From Sepiola atlantica (taxonomy: Eukaryota > Mollusca > Cephalopoda > Sepiida > Sepiolidae), in NCBI GenBank assembly GCA_963556195.1, contig OY744520.1, positions 153,583,607-153,647,606 on the forward strand: a stretch of 64,000 nucleotides of DNA, in the 5' to 3' direction. Below the pieces are notes generated by a model, which was not told the origin of the DNA, searched no databases, and was given only the letters and a program-made list of their open reading frames with translations. Below, piece by piece: positions 56,050 to 64,000 of this stretch (the first letter of the stretch is position 1; each line of letters opens with the position of its first letter). Position numbers and translations under genes: made by a program.

Positions 56050-56670
56050 AACAATTTATTCAACGTGGTTCAATATAAATTGTGCAAATTCCTCAATGAA
56101 AAACTTGAGTTTTGTGCACAGGAAAATGTTCATTTTACTGTTTGTATAAAATTGTCTTTTAGTGTTTCTTCTAGGAAAGCACACGTGTTTTGGTGTGCGC
56201 ATAATTTAGAGAAAATGAGCATTTTACTGTTTGTATAAAATTGTCTTTTAAAGTTTCTTCTTGGAAAGCAGACATGTTTTGGTGTGCATGTAAATTAGAG
56301 AAAATGAGCCGTCTCTCTACCCCTTTTTTTGCCGGGTACGAAAGGGTAGGAATTTGGCGTTCGAACGAACAGAGAAAGGAAAAAAAGGGTTAGGCTTACT
56401 ATTCGTCCTGTGTCCGGTGAGGAGGAAAGGAGAGACGGCGTGTAGTAACTGTTAGACAGTAGTAGGCAGTGTTTTCTCGCCCACATGCTTTTCGAGTCAT
56501 GCTGATGGGATTGTCTTAATCGCTGGTCGTAGGGAAGAAAGACTTCGTTGACAGGACCTGTTACTTGCTGGGAAAGGGGAAAAAAGAGGAGGAGAAGATA
56601 GGCGTATCTTCTTTTATATCACTCAAATCACGCATGATCTTTGGTCTGTGATTGGTCGGAAACCTCTGTC
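56050..56670 (-). promoter_or_regulatory. CCAAT/TATA promoter to poly(A) block, possible LTR
   Basis: On minus: CCAAT (56655-56651), TATA (GATATAAAAG, 56619-56612), and AATAAA at 56060-56055. The CCAAT-TATA spacing (about 35 bp) is realistic. Its organisation parallels 24070-24540. No gene follows in the frame I could read. Confidence 0.35.
56122..56299. repeat. Tandem duplication, 89-bp period
   Basis: CATTTTACTGTTTGTATAAA starts at 56131 and 56220. The rest of the unit (TTTGGTGTGC...AGAGAAAATGAGC) also repeats. Confidence 0.9.
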
Positions 56671-57340
56671 AACGTGATTTGCCGAGATCAAAGGCCCCGC
56701 AGGTTCTCTTTCTTAGAGACGAAAAAAAGGGCTGAGTCAAATTGAAGGAAAGGTCGTACTTGTCTCCCCTTAGTTATTAGGATGTCAATCCGATAAACGT
56801 CATATTGAAGGTTTATTTTTAAGATTACAAAAAGAATAATGGATCAATTAATTTCTTACCCCGACACTAATTGAAATTTATGTTTCCTGATTGTTTTCCA
56901 AATTTCATGACGAAATTTCCCAAAGACGAATGGTACGATATCTTTAAAAGGAGGGGGGGGGGTGAAAAAACTGACGTAAATGGCCAAAAATGACGTTAAC
57001 ATTTTTATGACTTTATTTTCTGAAAACTTTCAAAATATATAATGTAGATTATTATTTATTGATGCATGTGAAAGGTAATTCATTTACAAACAAAATGGTG
57101 GTATTTTGACGACTTTAAGTGCTTTGGTTTTTAAAATATTACTATTTTAGTAGAACTACCTTGAAATCCGTGATTATCCAAACTATTTTATGGTTTATGG
57201 GTATTGCTATTTATTTGTTGGATATCTGGGTTTTTTTCACCCCTTTTTTATTCACTACAGTAACAAATACCCGAATTGATACAACATTTTTATTTATTTT
57301 TGAACGTATATCAAATTGATCTTTTATGCCAACTTTTTAT
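56671..57340. other. Non-coding stretch
   Basis: The frame at 57119-57319 is hydrophobic but AT-driven. I do not regard it as coding. Confidence 0.35.
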
Positions 57341-57347
57341 TCGTCAA

Positions 57348-57386
57348 CTTTTGGCTAGGAGCAAAGTGCAGTATCTGTTCTGATAC
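57348..57386 (+). repeat. U2-like head fragment
   Basis: CTTTTGGCTAGGAGCAAAGT followed by GCAGTATCTGTTCTGATAC. It matches the U2/SINE head, including the extra A, but no SINE body follows. Confidence 0.65.
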
Positions 57387-57699
57387 TTCTGGCGCAATTT
57401 TGCGGTCATTAAGAAAACTTGTCATTTTTAGGGTAACAAGAAACAAAAAAATAGGTGTAAATAACAGGGACACAAAAACGAGCAAATAATGAAATAGACC
57501 CTGGAAAGTAATTCAAACCAGTTTTTATTAATATTGAAAAGGTGCTAGTGTTGTTTTTGCTTCCCAAAGCAAGATTAACTTCATAACCAAGGTATCAATA
57601 AAAAAGCATAAAAACTCATTGAAATAACAAATCAATTTGAGCACTAAAAATATAAAAAATGGGTCTGCTACACAATCATTGGCAATATCTCACTCAGTG

Positions 57700-58440
57700 T
57701 TGTAGGGGCGCCGACCATAGCTTAGTAAGATATTGTGTCTTAGAGAAAATGCTAAGATCTACACTTAAATTTAAATTGTGTAAAGAAATGTTTAAAAGAG
57801 TAAAAACATGGAAAAACATTTATGAAAGTTGAATGAAAGATAAAGCATGCATAAGTTGAAGGAAGAATAAAACGTAGTTTAAAGTAACACAAAATGTTTA
57901 TATATGTACAAATCTTACATAGTAAAATGTTAGTTTGAAATATTCGTTGAAAGTCTTCTGAGAATTGTAGTAAGCACATGTGTGCGAACATGTTTGTATG
58001 TGTGTGTGTGTAGCTATGTGAGGCTTGGCATTAGTACGTCGAAGTGTGTGAATGTGCGTGTCGCCTTTTGTTCGTAGTTGTACTAATGTGTATGCGTGAG
58101 AGTTGATAATTCGTTTAGGCATTTGTATGTGTTTATGTCTTTGTCAGCAGTGTGTGGTTGTATGCGTTGAAGAATGATAGGAGTGTAAGCCTTTGTGTAT
58201 GTGTGTCTGTGTGTGTTTAGTAGTCAGCCGACGCGCATGGCACCACCTCTAGCCTCTCGCCCAAAAGTGAGAGGTAGAGAAAAGAGAAAGATTTTGTTGC
58301 GCGGTTGGTTTTATATTGTTTCACACTTGTTTGGCAGACGTAGTGCAGAACACGTCACGTGATCAACATTTTCGGCTTTTTGTGCCTTTTTGTTTGACTG
58401 TCTCTGGGAGCTGATTTTTACGGCCTTAGTTTTAGCTTTT
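57700..58440 (+). repeat. Divergent relative of the 4.6-kb unit's module
   Basis: It shares GTGTCTTAGAGAAAATGCTA, a GT-rich middle, 'GTCGCCTTTTGT' and a GACGTAGT...GTCACGTGA segment with 26850-27605 and 31442-32205. It is much more diverged than those two are from each other. Confidence 0.65.
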
Positions 58441-58680
58441 TTTGTTGAAGTGAATTCTGGTTAGTTTCTGTTTTTGTGTTTATGCCATTTGTTGATAAAA
58501 TAGAGAATGTCAATCTGATAGTGTTGCAAGGGCCGGTCATCCGAGGAGTTTTTGTCCGGGGTGATCGGTCTTACAACTAAGAAAATAGACACAGGCAAAT
58601 TACGGCAATAGCAAAGAAGAGAGGACAAACGCAGATGAGCAGTTGAAAAATAGAAGTTTATTTACCATAAAGGTAATAAC

Positions 58681-59067
58681 GTGAGAAGGAAAGCTGAGGT
58701 GACATCACAAACAGGAAAGACAGGAATGCCGTCATTGGAAGCAGGAAAGGCTGGAATGATAGAGATGACGTCACTAGCAGCAGGAAAGGCTGGAATGAAA
58801 AAGCTGGAACTTGGACAGCAAGAAAGGTTGGGTCGACAGGAACGGGGGAAACTGGAACCTGGACAACATGACGTCACATGGAGATTGACGTGGACGTCCC
58901 TGAAGTGTGATGAGATGCCTCAGGTAGGTCCAGTTCGTGTAGACGTGGCCAAGAGCTGGATTAACAGGAACATGGTGTTGCTGGAACAAGGGACAGGAGC
59001 TGAAGCGGGCACTACATGTAGTGAGTTGGAGAGAAGCCGCCGGAAGAAGCAAGAGTTGCTGGAGTAA
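58681..59067 (+). other. Low-complexity frame with TGACGTCA palindromes
   Basis: A 128-codon frame arises from imperfect repeats of GCAGGAAAGGCTGGAATGA type. TGACGTCA (CRE-like) occurs at 58766-58773 and 58869-58876, with a TGACATCA variant near 58698. I do not believe it is a protein gene. It may be a degenerate tandem repeat or a promoter-like region. Confidence 0.35.
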
Positions 59068-60130
59068 GCAGCCACTGGAAGGAGGTGGAGTCGGAGCAGG
59101 ACTGGAGAGGCAGACTGAAGTCAGATGGATGGAGCAGGCAGCAAAGTGTGAATCGCATTAATTAGTTTGTGTGTGGCCCTAAAAAAAGCCGTTTGATCAT
59201 ATTAAGTAGTTTCTGTGGCCCTGATGTTGACTGCTGAGGACTGTTAATCGGGTTGCAGCCCTAATACCGCTCAATTGCCAAACCTGTCTGCCATAGGTGA
59301 CCTTGCCAATAATTGGAGTTTCAGGCGGCATAGCTATGACACCACCATATTACCACCACCCCTACCACGGAAGGAAGGGTTGGACTTTAGGGAGGTGCTA
59401 CTGTTATTGCTCATTGAGTTTGTCATGGGCTGCCATGTCTTATGACGACGATGGTGTGGAGCTAAGCACCAAAATGAGCGAGTGTCAAAAATGTGTTTTT
59501 TTCTAGTGGCTGCATAGCTGCTACTGCTGGTGGTGCCTTGATGTCATCTGATTGGTCGACACAAAAAGAGATGGAATTATGGCTATTTCTGTTACAAATG
59601 CTGAAGATTTTGAAGCGATAACACCCAGTTTCGTTACCAGGAGTGCCAAATTGTAGACGGAGATGGGAAATTAAAAAATTGTTAATAGAAATTGGTAATG
59701 GAACAGATATGCGCACATGTGGGAAGTGAGTCATTTGTAAGTAAGTTGACAAAGACAGTCGAAGTGATGGGTGTAAGTGTGTCTACACTGCTGTTGAGGT
59801 TGGTAGTGCAAGTCGGTCTGCACTGTTTGAAGCAATGAGAACAAGTGAGTCTGCACTGTCGTCGGTGGGTATTGTTTGCAAGTGGATCTGCAAAGGTTGT
59901 TTGAAGTAACAAGTGCAAGTGATTCTTCACTCTTTTTCTTTCTTGCTTTCTTCCTTCCTCTTCCTTACTATTAAGAATTAAGTTATATGTAACCCGTTGC
60001 CAGAAAGAGAGAAGTAGAAAAAGAGAGGGCAGTCGATGGGAGAGGTAGAAAGAGAGAGATGGGGCAGTCGGAGGGAGAGAGGTATTAGACGTTCCACACA
60101 CATTTTAAAACTCTTTTATTTTGTTATCAA
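59068..60130. other. Non-coding stretch
   Basis: Contains degenerate repeats of AAGTGAGTCTGCACTG type (about 59760-59930) and GA-rich tracts at 60000-60080. No gene seen. Confidence 0.4.
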
Positions 60131-60163
60131 CACTCCAGGGCAACGCCGAGTGACCATGCTAGT
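60131..60163 (+). mobile_element. Possible Helitron 3' terminus
   Basis: CCAGGGCAACGCCGAGTGAC followed by CATGCTAGT resembles the common Helitron end (GGGCAACGCCGGG hairpin then CTAGT). The hairpin is eroded. No 5' end assigned. Confidence 0.35.
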
Positions 60164-60589
60164 ATAAAATATAGTGTTAATGGTGGTTTTATTTTTGTGA
60201 CTGTGGGGAAATTCAAAGGTGATTTTGGAACTTTGGTGGATAGAGAGTAATGTTTCTTGCTAGAATTAAAGTTTATATGCAAAAGTCGAGTATTATGGTT
60301 CATTCATGCTCCTAACCCCCGCAAACCAAATATAAACCTAATAATTCTCAATGGAGACACTATTCTAGAAAAGAACCGGATTTGTTGCATTGTTTACTAT
60401 TGCAAGAGAAGAACAATAAAATAGGTAAACATTTTCTGACTTGACTAAAAAGAAAAAACAAAAAAGAAGAGTTAAAGTTTTAAGAGTTTTCTCACATAAA
60501 AACTTTAATTTTTTTTTCAAGGTGTCAAGGTGTTAATCAATGAATTTTTAGTTGCTGAGTAATTAATGAGCACAATGTGTTTGTACTCG

Positions 60590-60990
60590 TTTTAAACTGG
60601 CGGAATTTTTCCATGGTGCTTTTTTGGTGATGACGTTGTAGATTGAAATTCCGGACATTTTCCAGAAAAATCGAATGTCTGGATGTAGTTGGTAGTGACA
60701 CATCCTTTGCTGGAGTGGGGGTAGTTTTGTAAACAGTAACGGCAGGGAGGACGTCTTTTTTCTTGCATTCTTGTCTTTAATAGGAACAAAAGAAGACCTG
60801 GTTTGATGAAGAGATGTACACACATCCCAATTGAGGGTAAACATGGAAAAGGCATATCGAGAAAAACTTGGAATAATTCGGCCAAAGCTGACTTCAAGAA
60901 ATGGCACATTAAAACCAATGTAAATAATGGTTTCATGGAGAAAGTCATTTTGTGCCCCCATGGCCACTGTACAACCCACATCTGATGGGG
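60590..60990 (+). pseudogene. Possible LINE 3' ORF relic
   Basis: The plus frame 60803-60985 has KRCTHIPIEGKHGKGISRKT followed by WNNSAKADFKKWHI. This resembles the GRPRKTW...VKADLKKW end of RTE/CR1-like ORFs. The overlapping minus frames (60563-60981) are shadows. Assignment is tentative. Confidence 0.35.
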
Positions 60991-61770
60991 AGAGACACGT
61001 TAAATGAAGAAGTATGATTGGGATGTTTGTTGAGTCTAAATTTTAGCCATCAGGTATTCAGTCAATAACTCGGTAATATTGCCACTTGTTTTGGCTGGGT
61101 CATCGTTCAAAGCTATGGTGGGTCAGGTCTTGTCGGTTTTCATGTGATCTTGTTGTACACAGATGTGTCTACTCAATAGTTATATCACATCACATTGAGG
61201 TCACCAATTTGTAGCGTGTGGCTGTGGTACAGATGAGATAGATGAAGACCAGTTGTCTAGATGAGATAGGCTCAGGTGTACCATGACTCCCACTAACAAG
61301 TAAAAAAAATAAAATAAGGCATGATTAAATGTGACAACAAAAAACAGATAAACTAGTGTGTACAAAAAAAAGAGTAGTTTTATTAAAGAGGCATAAGCAC
61401 GTATCTTTATCAATGGTATAAGACAGTGGATTATTATTAATACTGCTGCGGCTGTGGTGGTGGTGATGATGTGGCAATATAGGAATGTTGCCTGAGTGTT
61501 GAATCACTAAGGGTCGGCAATGATTTCTGCTAGCAATATTGTGATGTCGCAAAGGTTTTAACCCTTGGTAAGACTCCTGCAGTTTGAATCGTTTCTGCTA
61601 CTAGTGTTGGCGCTGTGTTTGTCACTGTTGCAGACCGCCGCTGAGCGGATATTGCTGTTGCTACTCATCGCTGAGTGCTGCTTGTCTTAGTCGTCATTGG
61701 TCGCCATGTTGCCTAACAGAGCATGGATGTGACACAAGGTCGATTATTTAATTTAGGCAATATGAATTAG
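60991..61770. other. Non-coding stretch
   Basis: No gene seen. GATGTGACACAAGGTCG (61728-61744) matches the minus-strand tail region of the U2-SINE and may be a fragment. Confidence 0.35.
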
Positions 61771-61778
61771 AACAAATA

Positions 61779-62390
61779 CATTGAAGACATTGCCAAGGCT
61801 GCTGCAAAGAAGCTAGGCTCCTTCTACCGTGCTAGTAAACTTCTTACACCTGACATTATCCTATATGTCTACAAAGCTATCTGTCCATGCATCGAGTATT
61901 GTTGCCACATCTGGGTTGGTGCATTATCCACTAGTTTCTCCCTCTTAGACAAGGTCCAAAAAAGAGTCACCAACTTAATAGGTCCCACACTATCCACCAA
62001 GCTCCAGCCCCTGTCCCATCGCCGCAATGTTGCATCCTTGTGCCTGTTTTACAAGTACTTCAATGGATTGTGCTCCAATAAACTTGCTGCTCTAGTGCCC
62101 CCTCGACATAAATACACTAGACCAACTCGACAATCAGCTAAATCCCATGTATTCACTGTGGAGGTTTCCAGATGCCGGAGAACCTTCTACTCCAATAGCT
62201 TCTTTCCTCATCCTCCCGACTGTATCGACATGCAGAAATTTTAAACTAATGTAAACAGACATCTCGCTGCACAGCTCCCAACTTAGGATGACCCCCAAAC
62301 CTACACCCTAATTCTCAGTAGCCGCTTACGTCTACAGTGGCGACTTGCCTTGTTTGAGGTGAACTATGATAAAAAAAACAAAAACACAAC
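61779..62390 (+). pseudogene. Non-LTR retrotransposon RT C-terminus and 3' UTR
   Basis: A long readable frame encodes AAAKKLGSFYRASKLLTPDI, then a CIEYCCHIWVGA segment and QKRVTNLIGPTLSTKLQPLS. This is the post-RT region of a Jockey/CR1/I-type LINE. A single early stop falls after 62244, with homology continuing to LQWRLALFEVNYD. The sequence ends in an A-rich tail. It is the best-preserved copy in this window. Others are at 10665, 22156 (minus), 26286 and 30878. All are 5'-truncated. Confidence 0.85.
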
Positions 62391-62492
62391 CCCCCTTGAG
62401 TCCAAATGTTCGTCATAGGTACAGCACGATAACACCCCCTCCCAAGCCTGACCTCCTCAAGAGTCTAGTGTTGTTTCCTTTTTGGATTGATG

Positions 62493-62811
62493 CTATTCTG
62501 AGGTTGCTTGAGATAGCTGTATGTCGAAAGTGTTTCTAGTAACCATAACGTCCTCCTGGGTAGTACTGTCGGTGTCTTCCGATAGTCGTTCCCTAATTTG
62601 GTTTATGTCTCTCTTATGAGAGAACTGATGATCTCTATCAAATTCAGATTTGATATCCTCCAGCTTTTTAATTTTAGATGTCTGACTTTTTAGCACATCT
62701 TTAGATTTTGAAAAAAATGTCGCCTTTTCTTCAACATTCAACTTCAAGACAAGTCATCTTATTTTTTATAGTTTTTAGTTCTTCAGAAAACTCTTCGAAT
62801 TGTAACTTTTG
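62493..62811 (-). pseudogene. Charged, coiled-coil-like frame beyond Gypsy protease
   Basis: Two phases cover this stretch. One reads about 62811-62750 (LQKLQFEEFSEELKTIKNKM), the other 62747-62493. Both are rich in Lys and Glu with heptad-like spacing. No RT motif is seen where Gypsy RT would be expected. It may be a chimeric insertion or a divergent pol spacer. Confidence 0.4.
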
Positions 62812-62814
62812 TAA

Positions 62815-63330
62815 TTAAAGTTTTTTAACTCTGAGTTCACTCTCATTAATCTTCCACTGGTTATTCAAATAATTTGGCTTAATTTCTTTCAGTTTAATGT
62901 TCGCTTTTTTCAGCATGCACTTTGTATCTTTATGTGATTTAATTTCTGTCATTTCTGCTGGCAATTTATCTTGAGTCCATTTCATACGATTAATGGTTGA
63001 AACAAAATCCTTTTTTCGTTTTCCTGAACCGGTCGTTAGATTTATTTTCTTATGGCAAGAATTCTTGGTTGATAATCCCCATAGTCTGAATAGTTGAATA
63101 AGGTCTACACCAAATAAATTTCCTGTGTCTTTTGATATGTAAATTTTTACTTTCTTCGTCGTTCTGTTAAAAGTAATATCGGTAATTATTTTATCCTCAA
63201 AATTTATTTTTACATCAGTCACGTTTCTAGCAATTTGATTGGTTCTTAATATGGTCGGTTTTCCCAACCGTCTGCATGTTAGTAATTAACATGTCTGAAC
63301 CCGAATCTAATTGTAGTTTTGCTTTTTTTA
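62815..63330 (-). pseudogene. Gypsy aspartic protease region
   Basis: The active-site motif LDSGSDML is at 63311-63289. A one-base frameshift follows near 63270. The 150-codon frame to 62815 then holds the flap/C-terminal protease features (NLFGVDLIQLFRLWG). After a KINLTTGSGKRKKDF transition the remaining ~90 codons are lysine-rich and do not look like RT. Protease cleaves the Gag-Pol polyprotein. Confidence 0.7.
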
Positions 63331-63394
63331 TTTAAGATTTTAACCTGAACATATTTTCTTATAATATTGTCGCCATGTTTGATAATTTTTACCC

Positions 63395-64000
63395 GCGTTT
63401 TATTTCCTTTCATCGTTCTATAATGCAAACTTTTGTGTCCGATTTTTTTACAAATCAGGCAAGTTTTACAACGAAATTGGCATTCTGTTACGCAATGCAG
63501 GCTTCCGCATCGATAACAAGGGCTCGGCGGTAATTTATTTTTATAAGGCTGGCTTGTTTTTGAGGCGTGAAAATCCCGTTTTTTGCTTTGAATTGTTTTT
63601 GGATGAGAGTTTAATTTTGATTTTTGACGTACTTTTCGTATGTGTGCAATGCTTGACTGTTTGATGTCCCTCGAATCCTGCTTAACACTAATAAATCTCT
63701 GGCAATCCTCGGCTAATTTCTGCAGTGTTAATTCGGTTCATTTTCTATTTTTTTTAGAACTCTACTCCTTATTTCAGCGTCTTTTCCTGATACTAATCCT
63801 TGAACAAAGATTAAGCATTTAAAATTATCAGCACTAAGTTCAGATAATTTATAGTTGTCGCAGTGCTTATTTACTACTGATGCCAACATTGAATAATCTT
63901 TGTCGTCTTTTTTTACCAGGTTTAAACATTTCCAGCGTTGTGAAATAACAAAGTCTTTGGGCTAAAAAGCGCCATTAAAAGTTTGACAGCTTCCACAAAA
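63395..64000 (-). pseudogene. Gypsy gag C-terminus with double zinc knuckle, off window edge
   Basis: On minus, a gag segment (NFKCLIFVQGLVSGKDAEIR, then LQKLAEDCQRFISVKQDSRD) leads to a cysteine-rich region CYRCGSLHCVTEC followed by CLICKKIGHKSLHY. These are two CCHC-type knuckles with unusual spacing, typical of Mag/K02A2.6-like Gypsy. At least one stop (near 63735) breaks it. The element continues beyond 64000. Confidence 0.75.

Noticed and set aside
58662..59052. Serine/proline-rich minus frames
   Set aside because: Shadows of a degenerate tandem repeat.
60563..60981. Two overlapping minus frames of ~130 codons
   Set aside because: No domains. The opposite strand shows a LINE-like end, so they are shadows.

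Overview
The window looks like a piece of an AT-rich, repeat-dense invertebrate genome. A lophotrochozoan, most likely a mollusc and perhaps a cephalopod, is my inference. The reasons are degenerate TTAGGG telomeric repeats, a mollusc-type AAGGGAGATAACTC motif near 25277, many (TA)n microsatellites, Penelope-type hammerhead motifs, and mixed Ty3/Gypsy, mariner, LINE and SINE relics. I find no convincing host protein-coding gene, exon chain, rRNA or functional tRNA. Nearly every recognisable stretch is a mobile element or a repeat, and most open frames are fragments or shadows.

Layout: 0-5 kb holds a long inverted repeat, an LTR-like promoter block, a tRNA-headed SINE that encodes a hammerhead ribozyme, and a mariner relic. 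5.2-7.4 kb is a short, internally deleted Ty3/Gypsy element with paired LTRs, PBS, PPT and a 5-bp target duplication. 7.9-8.3 kb is a complete SINE whose head is the 5' end of U2 snRNA, bounded by an 18-bp target duplication. 8.9-15.7 kb has minisatellites, a LINE relic and a dispersed repeat family. 16.3-20.4 kb is a decayed Gypsy element, followed by an inverted mariner chimera and a Penelope-like, (TA)n-rich zone with a second hammerhead motif. 22.1-26 kb has LINE and promoter-like pieces. 26.0-35.2 kb is one 4.6-kb unit in direct tandem duplication. 36.6-41.1 kb is a third decayed Gypsy element.

43-56 kb is a cluster of foldback (long inverted repeat) elements. Some loops carry telomere-like repeats, and one loop carries a third hammerhead ribozyme. 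Four more U2/SINE bodies (47.4-50.9 kb) lie around the C-terminal end of a Tx1/R2-like LINE ORF (48.7-49.5 kb). 57-64 kb has a divergent relative of the tandemly duplicated module, possible Helitron ends, a LINE 3' end, and a Gypsy gag-protease segment running off the window edge.

The most interesting signals are the U2-headed SINE family with target-site evidence, and two hammerhead ribozymes with complete cores, one attached to a Pol III-type tRNA head and one in a foldback loop. Next is the recurrence of telomere-like repeats in foldback loops.
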